Shown: positions 34,519 through 46,150 of the stretch, in pieces | Position numbering within the stretch: position 1 is the stretch's first letter | Layout: the number at the start of each line of letters is the position of its first letter | Source of the DNA: Pseudo-nitzschia pungens | Lineage: Eukaryota; Bacillariophyta; Bacillariophyceae; Bacillariales; Bacillariaceae | Direction of reading: 5' to 3' | Assembly: GCA_037355855.1 (NCBI GenBank) | Contig: CM074759.1 | Coordinates: 1-64,000, forward strand | Length of the DNA stretch: 64,000 nt | Translations under genes and position numbers: made by a program | Notes under the pieces: generated by a model | The model's input: only the letters and a program-made list of their open reading frames with translations | Database searches by the model: none | What the model was told of the DNA's origin: nothing

Positions 34519-36130
34519 ATGACAGGCACCACCGCCAAAAAAGCCTCGATCCTTCTGGTGGGATGCGGACAGCCCCAAAAGCCCATCCGTTCCATGGGCG
34601 CCTACCACGCGATCCAGATCCTCGACGGCCGCGTCCCCGACGCCGAACTGAAATACGTGGTGGAGCCCTGGTACATGTGCGGCAGCGACGCCGCAACCAA
34701 CGCCCCGGGATCCTCCGAGTTTTTCGAGTGGAAAAGCCAATTGGAAGAAACCCGGGGGGTGTCCTTTTACTCTACCGTGGGTGACGTTCCGCCACGGCCC
34801 AACGATGAACTCCGCCTCGCCATCATCAGCGCCCGGACTGCGGACAATCCGGCACTGTTCGAGGCCTGCATCACAAAAGCTAACTGCAACGCCATTTTCT
34901 TGGAGAAACCGGGAGCGACCACCGTTGAAGCCCTCCAAACAATGAGGGATCTGGCCAAGGCCCACAACGTCACGGTCTTTTTGGGATTCAACAAGAACGT
35001 GTCGAGCTATCTGGTGAAAACCCGCGAATTTGTCCAAAACTTCAAACTCGAAGTGCGACGTGACCTTTGTTCACAACAACAACTATGCCGACACCGAGGC
35101 CGAACTCTCCGAATGCTTCGAGCGCAACGCCGAGGGAATGCTCAAGAACATGGCCATCCACGAGCTGGCCCTCGCCGTGACTTACTACGGCGTGTCGGTC
35201 GATTCCATTGCCAGCGTCACCGCCGACAAGGACTATTCCTGTCTGAAAACGCTGGGAGGATTCACGGATTTTGTCAGGCTCAAGTTCCAAGTCGTCACCA
35301 AGGACGGAACCGAGATTAATGTGGCGGCGGACCGGTGCGGGGGAGACGATTCGGTTGGTGCGTTTGTGCGTGCGTGCTTCTCTTTTTTTGGTTTGGGTGT
35401 GGTTCTGTTTTTTTTTACGGTGGGATGGGTTGATTCAGAATGATCCAACGGAATCCATCCAAGGGACAAAGGAAACAGATCGGATCGTTACGGATCGGAT
35501 CGAGAAGAGTTGCGTCCATCTCGAAACGGCATCCAATCGCATCGCATCGCATCGCATTGCAATACTTTGATTTCTTTCGCTACTGCTGACCCCAAATGTT
35601 CTTTTCCCTTGGATCTGTCTCTCTTCCTTTCTTTCTTTGCTTGGTCTGGTCTGGTCTGGTCTGGTCTGCTTCCATTCTATCTACCGTTCCGGCGCAATGT
35701 CGCCGATCTGGTCTGGACTCGACTGCACTGAATTTCAATGGCAATGAAATGCAACGCAATCCTACAATGGGAACGGCATGCCATGCCATGCCATGCCATG
35801 CTATGTCCCTACGCTGCAATTCACAATGTCATGCTGTGCTATGAAACAAAAGGCATCGTCACCGATTCCGAAACGGGCGACGAACTTGCCCGGTTCACCA
35901 TGCCGGACGAAGACACGCTTGTCAACATTCCAGATCTGCATGAAAAATACGGAGACGCCATGCCGTATTTCTTTACGCAGGATCCGGATTACCTCCGCCT
36001 CAAGACCCTCGTGGTGCAATCGCTGGTCCACGGAAAAGCTGCCACGGGCGTTGCCGACATTGATGTTGCCATCGAAACACTAAAGGTAGCCGAGCATCTG
36101 ACGCCGATTCTACAGGAGCAACTCCGGTAG
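34519..36130 (+). CDS. Gfo/Idh/MocA-like NAD(P)-dependent oxidoreductase, one intron, apparent frameshift
   Basis: ATG at 34519. The N-terminal Rossmann fold starts KASILLVGCGQPQKPIRSMG. The family motif EKP is in AIFLEKPGATTVEALQTMRD, followed by VTVFLGFNKNVSSYL, which supports dehydrogenation of a sugar, inositol or similar polyol. At about 35045-35060 the frame must shift: the first frame degenerates after TREFVQNFK, and the next frame continues CDVTFVHNNNYADTEAELSE and SEGMLKNMAIHELALAVTYYG-like sequence (here AEGMLKNMAIHELALAV). Intron 35358-35852 (GTGCGT...AAAAG, phase 1) joins RCGGDDSV to GIVTDSETGDELARF. Exon lengths total 1117 bases, i.e. 372 codons plus one, consistent with a single extra base (or two missing). 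Either a sequencing error or a true lesion. Product about 371 residues, normal for the family. The substrate cannot be told. Confidence 0.8.
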
Positions 36131-36621
36131 AGTCAACGAAAGGAACAAGAACGAAAACAAACAGAAAGACCCAGCACGATCCATGGCGATACCAACGCAG
36201 CGCAATTCGGAGCAATTCAGCGAGTCGGTGGGTGTGTATCAGTCCACCTGTCGAGGATTCTTGTGCTCGGCGATTTGGTTTTCGGAAGCACGAACTAATT
36301 ATGCCAGCAGTCCAACCAACACGGCACATTTTCACATCGACAGTTTTACCCGCCCATTCCTTTGCGGTCGCCAACCACAAGAGATCGAAAGAAATACAGT
36401 GAATACTATACTATGCTGTTACTGTTTCATAATATAATACAATTATTTTATAGTAATCTGTACTGTTATTCTTATTTTTTGTTGTATTATAATGATATCA
36501 TACTTCGTATTGTTTAATATTGTATTAATATTCAATGTTTATTTATTTGTCACAATGAATTACTAGTACTTCTAATATATTACAAGCATGGTAATTGAGA
36601 AACGAACACCCTCCCTGAAGT
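36131..36621. other. AT-rich intergenic spacer
   Basis: Very AT-rich from 36400 to 36590. It lies between convergent gene ends and nothing else is recognised. Confidence 0.5.
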
Positions 36622-36751
36622 ATCCATTCCAATTCTGTAGATCTTGTGCGCCACTGGCGGGGTTCACAAAGCCCGGTGGTTCAATATTATGGAGGAAGGG
36701 TCACTCTGCTCTGTTTGCGAATCCAAATTCCTCGTTCTGTGTTCGAGATAA
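36622..36751 (+). repeat. DUF4116-tail element, copy 2
   Basis: Contains ATCTTGTGCGCCACTGGC and GGGTCACTCTGCTCTGTTTG, about 85% like the copy at 40121-40240. On the minus strand it overlaps the 3' end of the DUF4116 gene. Confidence 0.85.
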
Positions 36752-38044
36752 TACATTGCCAGCTGAACAACGGATTCTTGTGATCCAAACTCAATAGCCT
36801 CTGGATTCCGAAGCAAAGCCCTGAGGACAATCTCTACATCACGCTTTTGGGATTCCGCTGCAAATTCCAAGGCACGTCCATCCTTATTCACTGCGGCCGA
36901 AACCACGTCTTTGTCGTTTTCGCACCTCTTTGGATGCGTATTCCAAGGCACGTCCATGCTTATTCACCGCGGCTAAGACCACTTCTTTGTCGTTTCGCAT
37001 CTCTTTGGATGCATGCCGCAAGGCATATCCATCATTATTGACTGCGGCTACGACCAAGTCTTTCTCGTTTTGCAAGGCTTTGGATGCATGGTAGAAGTCC
37101 GATCCATAATTATTCACCGCAGCTAAGACAAACTCTTTCTTGTTTTTCAATACTTTGGATGCAAACTGCAAGGCACATCCATCCTTCTTCAATGCAGCTA
37201 AGACAACTTCTTTGTTCTGTTTCAATTCTTCAGATGCATATTGCAAGGTAAATACATCCTCATTCACCGCAGCTACGACAACATCTTTGTCATTTTGCAA
37301 CTCTTTGGATGCATATCGCAGTGCATATCCATAATTGTTCACTGCAGCCAAGACCACATATTTGTCGTTTCGCAGCTCTTTCGATGCATATTCCAAGGCA
37401 CGTCCTTTATTCTTCACTGCGGCCAAGACTACTTCTTTGTCGTTTCGCATCGCTCCGGATGCATTTCGCAAGGCCCGTCCAGTATTATTCACTGCGGCCG
37501 AGACCACATCTTTGTCGTTTTGCCTCTCTTCCGACGCATGTTCCAAGGACTCTCCGTGATAATTCACCGCAGCTAAGACAACTTCTTTGTCGTTTTGTCT
37601 CTCTTCCGATGCAAAACACAAGGCGATTCCATGCCTTTTCACCGCAGCCAAGACCACTTCTTTGTCGTTTCGCCACTCTTCGGATGCGTGTTGCAAGGCC
37701 CATCCACTATTATTCACTGCGGCCAATACCACAACTTTGTCCCTTTTCAACTCTTCGGATACATACGACAAGGCCGAGGCTTCTCCATCATTATTCACTG
37801 CGGTTAAGACCACCTCTCTGTCGTTTCTCACAGTGTTCCCAAAATATTGCAGGAATTCGCCGAATCGTGACACCGCAGCAATGGCAACGTCTCTGTCTTC
37901 CAGCATTGGAGAGGGAGGGTCACGCCGATGTAGATCGTCCAACGCGCCGCCGATGAGTCGCCAGTGACAATATTCACGACCTTCATGCCGTCGAATCAAT
38001 TCCAAGAACTCCGCCTTTTCGGAATCGGCGGCGGCGATATTCAT
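36664..38044 (-). CDS. DUF4116 repeat protein, frameshift near the 3' end
   Basis: ATG at 38044 (MNIAAADSEKAEFLELIRRH). After about 45 residues a ladder of 24-25 residue DUF4116 repeats begins, pattern RNDKEVVLAAVNNxGxALxYASEEL, around thirteen units in the first frame. At 36917-36920 an A4 run on the coding strand (AAAACGAC where other units have AAACGAC) shifts the frame and ends it at 36884. The next frame resumes the repeat exactly (ENDKDVVSAAVNKDGRALEFA), adds a last divergent unit and a tail, and stops at 36664. So one extra base explains the break. Repeat units are probably helical hairpins giving a solenoid; no activity is established for DUF4116. No signal peptide or membrane segment. 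Related debris lies at 20585-20871, 38660-38925 and 40121-40240, so the family is mobile or duplicating in this genome. Confidence 0.8.
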
Positions 38045-38050
38045 TGTCCT

Positions 38051-38091
<41 letters not shown>

Positions 38092-38659
38092 GTGCTGGTG
38101 CTGGTGTAGTTATTTTGCAGTGGTTTGTAGTCGTACTTTTACTCGAGTCTTCGTTATTCTTGTTGTTTTTGAGATATCAGAATCATGAGAGGAAGTGAAA
38201 TGCTTTCGTAGTTCGGACACAACTCTCTGTTGCAATATTGTTTGTTCCTTTCAACGGAGGACGAAGACGACAGCGACAAACGCGAGTAACCTTTCCGATT
38301 GCGAGTAGTCTTACCGATTCCGAGTAAGGTTTATCCAGTAAGTTACGAGTAAGGTTACTCGTAAGTTACGCACCGATCGTACCAAAAAATAATTGAAAGG
38401 ACTCGTATTGTAATACATCCATATCAACAATAAAATGGGAGCATGCAGACATTTCGCAATAATATGTAACCGTACCGGTAATGATACTAATAACTTTACT
38501 GTAGTACAGTACTAATTTTTGTTTGTTTCGCATGACCAAGAATGACCAAGACTGGATATTCTTCCACGAATAAACGAACTAACGACTGAATAATACGGTA
38601 ATTACTACCGTACTATCGTAATTACTGATAAATCAATAAAGAAGCAAGAACAAGTTCCA

Positions 38660-38925
38660 AGGATAGTATTCACGATCTTCATGCTGTCGAATGCGTTTCT
38701 CAAGAACGCCGTCGTTTTGAAACCGGCGGCGGTAAGGTTATTCATTGTTCTTGTTACTGCTGGTGTCGGTGTACGGTAGGTATTAGGTACTAGTAGTACC
38801 AGTACTACTACTATGTTGTCCTCGTCCTAATGGTTTGTACTCGTAGTACCGGTAGCACTCGTACGACTCGATTCTTTGTTTTTGTCTTCCAAATGAAATT
38901 AGAATTATGAGAGGAAACGAAATAC
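38660..38925 (-). pseudogene. Decayed copy of the DUF4116 gene 5' end and promoter
   Basis: Aligns with 37965-38200 in the same orientation. Matching stretches include TATTCACGATCTTCATGCTGTCGAAT, shown here only as a region (38669-38694), the start codon region near 38745, and an upstream block ending AATTATGAGAGGAAACGAAA. The coding part is riddled with indels and no repeat units follow. Confidence 0.7.
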
Positions 38926-40893
38926 TGTAAGAAGCAATGGTTTCGTTCGTTAATACTCGTATTCATAATCATACTCGTACGAGTAACTTAACTGCATTGA
39001 GTATTATCTGTGTGAATACGAACTACTGCGAGGAGTGCCAGTAGTACAAACAGCAGTCTTGTACGAACCAAATTCCGTAAGAGTTACTACCTCCGGTCCA
39101 AAATACTGCACTATCGACGGCCCTTCTGTGTGCGTTCCTCAATACTGTATCGTTCACCGTGAAAATCCCAATACCACTAGCCTAACTACTACTGTCTAAT
39201 CAGGCATGAGGAGATTGTTGACGAGAGTTTAACCAAGAAAAAGAACCATTTGAATTGGTTAAAAATTGATCCCAAGTTCACAAATATGTGCTCTAGAAGC
39301 TACAGAACTTTGGACCGAAGGTAGTACAATTTCAAGTATTTTTTGTTTTGCAGGATCAAGGCAAGATCAAGACTGGCTACTAATAATCATATTGTTATTA
39401 TTAATAATAATAGTGCGTGAGTCGATTGCTGATGGCTCGTTGCTGTCTTTCGCGACGAATACCGAACACTGCATGCACGGAACGGCCGTGTCGCAATGAC
39501 AATCCACTATCCCCTATGAACGAGTACAAGTACACTCGTCGCCGATTGCCAAAGTGAATACCGACTATTGCGAAGTACTGAGAATGACTCGACTCTGCTT
39601 CATGGAACAGACATTGATTTCATTTTTCGGAGAGTATCGAGTACCACGCCATGCTACTGTGTTTGCGGTCTGTTTTCAATGATTAGTCGTTTTATTTACT
39701 ACCTGGTAGAAGTATTATTTGAATCATCGATCCGACATGCTTAGGAACACTACCGATTTGGCTAAAATGTACCCGAAACAAGGTGTGGAACTGCTTTTGA
39801 AAGTGGATTCGGTCGAACTATAGCCATCCAGAAGGTCCTGGCTACTTTTTGGGCTGGGCGACGATTTTCATATTTTACTCATCTCAAATGCTACTAGTAA
39901 CCTTACTATTACTATACTAGTGCTTCGTACCATCATAATATTATCTCCGGTCCTGAATACTGTAGCGTCTAGCAGGTATTTGTGCGCGAGGCAACGGTAA
40001 AGTATGCTGGACCAAATTTTAAAAAATAGAAACTACAATCTATTGATATAATATCATTATATTATTTTATGCATCCTATACTTGGGTTGCAGCTGCAAAA
40101 TACGCACGCACCCACAGCGTCCGTTCCAATTCTGTAAATCTTGTGCGCCGCTGGTGGGGTTCACTCAGCCCGGTGGTGCATTATGGAGGAAGGTTCACTC
40201 TGCTCTGCTTGCGAATCAAAATTCCTTGTTGTGTGTTAAGACCTTCGTCACCAAAAAAAATCTGCCCCGGGCATTTTGGTTTGGGTTGGGTTTCGGGGAA
40301 AAAAAAAAAGACACCCCGAACCGGGCAGGAAGCAGTAGTTTCGCTTCTGCCTGTTTGCAGGATCAGGATCACCAGATTCTGAGTGGGCGATGAATCGATG
40401 AATAGATGGAGAGATGGATGGATACATGGATCGATGAATCTTTATTCTCTGTGGGACATTTCTCTGTCTGTCTCTGTCTCTCTCTTTGTGATGCCGCCCT
40501 CGAAATCCGCTGCGAGTAGTGCGATGCGCTGGGCTGCATCTCGTATTGCTCCGCCGGAAAGCATACCGCCGCGGTGTCTTTTTCGCAACACGAGCGCTCA
40601 CTCACCGCCGCAGCTTCACATTTTGCATCCGAGGGTCCCCAAGCCAGCAAGCCAGACAGCAGTCTCGGATATTCATTGGGGTGGAACGGAAACGGAAACG
40701 GAAACGAAACAGTCCGGCTTTCCTTTCCTTGTCTTGCCGTGTTGGGTGACAGTCGCGATGGGATGCGATGGTATGCGATGCGATGGGATGCGATTTACGG
40801 TTTACGGAGGAGCGATCCATCACTCGGTTTGGTGATTCGAAGTTTTGTGCATTTCATTTCATTTCATTTCATTTCTTCTCATTTCCTTTCCTT
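38926..40893. other. Intergenic tract
   Basis: No gene supported. It holds the orphan DUF4116-tail element (40121-40240), a homopolymer A run near 40300 and pentamer-like runs near 40760-40790 and 40850-40890. Confidence 0.55.
40121..40240 (+). repeat. DUF4116-tail element, copy 3 (orphan)
   Basis: Same block as at 36622-36751 with CTTGTGCGCCGCTGGTGGGG and AGGTTCACTCTGCTCTGCTT, but no DUF4116 repeats adjoin it. Confidence 0.8.
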
Positions 40894-41505
40894 TCATTTC
40901 AGAGCCTGCTGTTTCGCCTGCTGCTCCTGCGCCAGCAGGGCCTGCGCCCGGAGCCGCTCGATCTTTCCGAATCCCTCCGGTTGGTGCCGATACGGAGACT
41001 TGATGTGGTACCGGTCCTCCGGATCGACATGGATGTGGTTGTTGCTTTCGCCCAGTGGCCGGGGCATGCTCTGCTTGTGCGTGGGCATGGTATTGGTGTT
41101 GGTGTTGGTCTTTGCATTGGCCTTTGCATTTACGGTGGCCTTTGCATTTGCATGGGCATTGGCCGTCGCGGGACCCGTGCCGACCTGCGCCTTGGGTCGC
41201 TCGATGGGGTGGAGCGCGTAAATGTCTCGGGTGGCGTAGACGACGCCGCCCAGAAATCCCAAAACCATGGCCGTTCCGACCAGCAATCCGATGCCGAGGG
41301 CCATCAAAAAGTCCTGAACGTCCGTGATTTCCTGGTCCAGAAAGGGATCCACCAGAAAAAAGGACGACGACGACGAGGAAGAAGTGGAGGAGGACGGGTC
41401 CGGAGGGTTATTGCTGTCTTTCGACTTTTTGTTGTTGTTGTTGTTGTTGTTGTTGTTTTTGTTCTTGTGGTTGCTGTTGGTTTTGGAATTACTGTTTTTA
41501 TTGTT

Positions 41506-41536
<31 letters not shown>

Positions 41537-41928
41537 GATTTGCTACCGGAACCCTTCTTGCGTGACCTCGTGGCTTCGCCGTGACTCGACATCATTCCCA
41601 GCTCGGAGTGGACCGAGCAATTGGTGAGGCTGTCCAAAACATCGACGACCAAACCCTCCGGAAGATGCGAATTCGAATTAGAATTCGAATGTTTGTGTTG
41701 TTTGCTGTTGCTGTTGCTGTTGCTGTTGCTTCCGTTGCTCCCCCTTTTGGAATTGCTGGTATACACGGAGGGGTTCTGCATCTTGTGCGTAGGGGTGTCC
41801 AGGACAAACGAATCGCCCGGGCCGCAACCGGTCGGGATCGTCGCGTTTGCCTCGGTGCCGTCGGCCAGGTGGATGCGTAGGATCTGGCCGGGGAAGCATC
41901 CCTCGGGAACGACCACTCGGAATTGCAT
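40894..41928 (-). CDS. Single-pass membrane protein with VPxGxxPGxxF N-terminal motif
   Basis: 344 residues from the ATG at 41928. A longer start at 42021 would add only repeat-coded residues (LPLPLP). The N-terminus MQFRVVVPEGCFPGQILRIH and the following ATIPTGCGPGDSFVL form a doubled motif that recurs in many protist proteins; its role is unknown to me. Then come Asn/Ser repeats, a short ordered stretch (LPEGLVVDVLDSLTNCSVHS), a long poly-Asn/Lys tract encoded by AAC/AAT runs, a Ser run, and one transmembrane helix (FLMALGIGLLVGTAMVLGFL). The C-terminal side has basic and Gln-rich residues ending EQQAKQQALK. Topology is not fixed; no signal peptide, so probably tail-side anchored. Function unknown. 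Confidence 0.65.
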
Positions 41929-42791
41929 GCTGTGTGATGGTAGTGGTAGTGGTAATGGTAATGGTAGTGGTATTTGGATTAGTACTGGTAGTGATCGATT
42001 CGTGTTGGTTAGTAATATCACAAGATTGATGATATTATAATGACAGTACTATGGTTACCCACTGCCAGCCTTTCGTTTCCGAGTGTTTCGATTGTTTCGA
42101 TTCTTCGCTGATTGTGCTTGTGCTTGTGCTTGTATTTCTACTTCTACTTCAACTTGCACTCGTACCTACCGCATACAACTGGGAAGATTCTTTGCTTTGG
42201 ATGCGATGTTTATGTTTTGTGTCCTTTCGTCGACGCTAACGAGGAGTAGTACTCGTGCAGTATGATGGTAGTGGTGATGGCGATGGTGATGGTGATGATG
42301 ATTGAGATGATGATTGAGATGATGATTGAGATGATGATGTTGTCTATTGAGAACCAACAAGCAACAACCCACAAGCCACAGGGCGTGTCTTTCCTCACTG
42401 GAACAGAAGAATGCAACGCGACGCAACGTACCGGTAAAGCTTACTTTCGTATACCGTACAAAATCTTGCGTTAGAGAAGGGGAGCGGTCATAAATGTTTG
42501 GGGAAAAATGGTGAACTGGTGGCGTGAAACGAGAATGAGACCAATGAGACACACATAACTATCATCAATTATGTGTTGTTGTTTCCCTGTACTAATTTAG
42601 TTTTTGGCGCCACGATTCTTATGTGTGTCACAGTAAAACTTAAATTTATTAATTTATTGCAATTATTTATTCTGTTTTTCCGCCCAAATCGAAAGACAGA
42701 AGTATTTTTAGACCTGGACTCGTACGCGCAACTGTCAAACTTATCGCTAGTCATACAAGTAAGGTTACGTACTTCCCAAGATTCAAATTAC

Positions 42792-42880
42792 TACAGAATT
42801 CCTATCAGCTGTCCCCGGGTTTCAGTAGAAATTAGTAGTCGGGGACGTAGAACCGGGGGACAGCTGATAAGAATTTTGTA
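42792..42880. repeat. Palindromic element, family P, copy A
   Basis: 89 bases. Two 30-base arms (42792-42821 and 42851-42880) are inverted repeats with about 27 matches, core CCTATCAGCTGTCCCC. A 29-base spacer separates them. A second member lies at 47697-47797. Confidence 0.9.
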
Positions 42881-43319
42881 CAGTAGTACAAGTCATTATT
42901 GTGACTATCCGAACAACAACAAGTATGAATAAGTTACAAGTTACTCGTACAGTATTAACTACTACGTACTTCGTATTGCTTAAACCTTACATACTACAGT
43001 AGTCTTCTTCGTAATACACTCTTCTACCGGTATGGGTGACCTTACTCGTACTTTTACGAAGATTCTCTATTCGATTATGACTCTTGATCACCCTCACTTT
43101 TTGGATTGCTGGTAACTTTTTCTGCTTGCTGCACAGCCCACCACCACCACCACCACTACTACTACTAGCACCACCAGCATTACAATCGTGTTGAACAACT
43201 AGTAGTAAACAAGAAGAAGGATATCCACACGAATTTATTAGTAGCATGGTGGGGTCTGACCGATCAAACCCCTCCTTGTGATGCTGATGTGCTGGTGTTC
43301 TCGTGAGAGGAGTTGGGGT

Positions 43320-43700
43320 ATGTAGTACTAGATCTGGTACAAATCCTTTGGGAAGGGTCTAGCATCCTGTTTAAAATATCCCCCCCTCTATTTTACAGTT
43401 TGGTCTACATGATGTTAGCGCCCTCTATGTCTTATATTAGTAAAGGGTTGCTAAAAGTTGGGATGTGCAGCAGACTAGTAGTACTAGTACTGCTACTGGA
43501 AGAGCACAGCATCCTGTCTAGTAGTAGCATCCTGTTTAGCATCCCCCTCTTCCCTTTACAATTCAATTTAGTATCTGTTAGCACCCTGTATATCTTATCA
43601 TTCAGGGATTGTACCAGCTGGGGCATCATCATGTACCTCTGGTACAAATCTTAGTACTACAGGGACCTAGCACCCTGTTTAGCATCCTGCTGTTCTTTCA
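43320..43700. repeat. Degenerate tandem repeat
   Basis: Recurring pieces GGTACAAATC, TAGCATCCTGTTTA, GTTAGC-CCCT and TCTTAT-ATT repeat in the same order two to three times with a period near 170-200. Confidence 0.55.
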
Positions 43701-44585
43701 TATACAACAAACCCTAAAAAGCATACAACAAGCAGGGAAACCAACTCCCTCACCTCCCTGCAAAACGACAAATTTATTACTAGTAGTACTAGTAGTAATA
43801 ATAGGACGAGTAGGGTGGGCCGGACCGATCAAACCCCCGCACGATGAGTTCTCCGCTTGGTGCTTCTTGTGGTGCTTGTGCTTGTTGTGCGCAGCAGCAG
43901 CAGTAGTAGTATTAGCAATCAATCCTGATCCTTCAAGAAGAAGAAGGAGGAGTATACTGCTGATACTACTAGTACCTAGCTAGTAGTAGTACTAGTAGTA
44001 GTACTAGTGCTACGTACGTGTAGCTGCAACAGTCCCCGTTGAGCGAGTGCAAAAGAACTACAACAAACAGAATGGTGGATGTATGGATTTGCGATGCATT
44101 CATCCTAGTTTTGAGTCGAGTGGAGTCGAGTCGAGTGGAGTCGAGTCGGACGGTTGAAGAGAGAGCCATGCAACTAGAACATAGTAGACCGGTCCAGAGT
44201 GTATACGGTAGTAGTAGTACGGTACAGCACTAGTAGTAGTAGATTTTAGTTCTGGATTGATTGGATCGCATTGTCGCTACAATATTGTTTGCTTTGTCTG
44301 GTTTCACTCGTTTCCTTTCCTTTCCTTCCGTTTGGTTTGTTTTGTTGGTGTGTCCGTCGTCGCCCCCAAAAATTGAATTGGTCAGCGATACGATACGATG
44401 CGATACGATACCATGCCATGCCATGCCGTACAACAGCATACAACACCGTGCGCAACAATGCAATACAACATGATGCAATACGATACGATACGAGTACCGT
44501 ACCGGTACGGTCATCAACTAGCAATCTCATTGGTCGGTGGTGATGTTTCGAATGCCGTCTCGTCGGATCGTTTCCCTCCGACCAG

Positions 44586-44612
44586 CTCTCTCTCTCTCTC
44601 TCTCTCTCTCGC
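44586..44612. repeat. CT dinucleotide microsatellite
   Basis: About 13 CT units. Confidence 0.9.
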
Positions 44613-45409
44613 TCGCTCGTTTGCCATCCCATCCATACCGATCCTACCAGGTCCCATTTCATTACATTTCATTTCATTTGATTTCATTTGATTCCATTCC
44701 ATTCCATCTCGTTCCATTCGTTTTCGTTTTGGATCTCGTTTCGATCCGTCACGAACCAAACCCAAACCCAAACCAAACCAAACCAAATCCAAAACCCAAA
44801 CCAAATCATCACCAGACTTTGATGGTACTTTCCGGATGAATGGAGCGGACCGAAATCCGTTCGTTTCGTTTCGTTTGTTCGCTCCTTCCTTCTTGTTTCG
44901 ATCCGATCGGGACGGAAACCACTCATGATAATCCCAATCCCAACCACATTCACATTCAAAATAATAATAATAATAAGAACAACACCAACACTTAAACACC
45001 AACACCAACACCGGTGCCAATTCCGTCGATACTCGCTCGGTTCAACCACAAGTTTCCATTGTTTCATTTCTCGCTCGTTGCCACCGTCCATCCTTCCGTT
45101 CTATCCTTTGCTCTGCTCTGCGCTGCTCAGCTCGGCTCAGATCCAATGAAATCCAAAGACAATCCAAAGACAATCCAATCCAGTCCAGTCCAGTCCAGTT
45201 CACTCCAATGCAATTCAATTCAATTCAATTCAATTCAATTATTTGATGAAACAACGAAGCGATCCATTGCATTACATTACATCTCATTTCATCGAATCCA
45301 TCTCATCTCATCTCATCTCTCATCTCATTTCCTCTTATCCAATGCAATGTAATGTAATGTAACATAATCCAATATTATAATCCAATATTATAATCCAATC
45401 CAATCCAAT

Positions 45410-46014
45410 CTAATCCCTCAGGCAGCAAACGCTCGTGCAGCAGCAAAAGAGGCAACACAGGGCAATGCTGCAACCAATGACGACCCAGATCCACCAGAGA
45501 ATCTTTCCGTCTTCGTCCCGGGCCCATTTCTGGGCCAGGCGTCGACGAGCGTCGCTCTTGTTGTTGTTGTTCTTGCTCGTTTTGTCGTTGCTCGTTTTGT
45601 CGTTCTTGTTCATTTTGTCGTTGCTGCTGTTGCTGTTGCTTCGTCCAATGCCCCTGCCTCGGCTCTGGTGACGAATCGATAGCACCGATTGCTCGAGGAC
45701 CCTCGCGAATCCGAATTCCATCCGCGAATCGGCAGCAGTGGTGGCAGTCGCAGCGGTGGCATCGGCTTTCGCGGCCGGGCTTGTCTGTCCTTGCGGATGC
45801 GCTCGGTCGAGATGATCCGATGGCGTTCTCGGCTCGGACATTCCAATTCGAGTTCGAAGTTCGAATTCGAATTCCAATTCGAATCCGAATTTCCCACGCG
45901 GGCCTCGACGGTTTGCGGGGGACTCCAGACGAGAAGCAAAAGCAAGGCGGAGAGGATCGGGAGGAGGATCGATCGCCGAGAGGAGAGGGGCAACGGCAAC
46001 AATTGCGACTTCAT
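45410..46014 (-). CDS. Possible small secreted or type I membrane protein, model uncertain
   Basis: From ATG 46014 a clear signal peptide is encoded (basic SSRR, then ILLPILSALLLLLVW, end about TVEAR). That frame ends at 45610. A second minus-strand frame, open from 46330, carries the better downstream part: Ala/Thr-rich spacer, Asn/Lys repeats, KSDARRRLAQKWARDEDGK, and a C-terminal transmembrane segment starting WWIWVVIGCSIALC followed by a Cys-rich tail CCCTSVCCLRD. I suggest one gene: exon to 45898, then either a 113-base intron 45785-45897 (GTGGGA...GACAG, phase 0 on both sides) or a frame slip in the TCGAAT repeats near 45845-45890. The intron has poor polypyrimidine character, so the model is tentative. 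Function unknown. Confidence 0.45.
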
Positions 46015-46040
46015 GCTTTGTTTCGGATATATTGTATTGA

Positions 46041-46150
46041 ATGTATGTATGTATGTAAGTAGATAGGTGTGTATGTAGGTGTGTGTGTGTGTATGTGTTC
46101 GTATTCGTATTCGTATTCGAATTGGTAGTATTGATTGATTGATTGATTGA
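46041..46150. repeat. GTAT/GT/TTCGTA/TTGA microsatellite cluster
   Basis: Adjacent arrays of GTAT, GT, TATTCG and GATT units. Confidence 0.85.

Larger units (their letters stand above)
42022..45409. other. Intergenic tract with repeats
   Basis: Holds GATGATT arrays near 42260-42340, the palindromic element at 42792-42880, the degenerate tandem at 43320-43700, ACT/AGT arrays, a CT run and ATTTC/CAATT pentamers from 44660 to 45350. No gene supported. Confidence 0.55.

Noticed and set aside
42166..42552. Frame with long His/Asn runs
   Set aside because: Entirely due to the GATGATT-type array.
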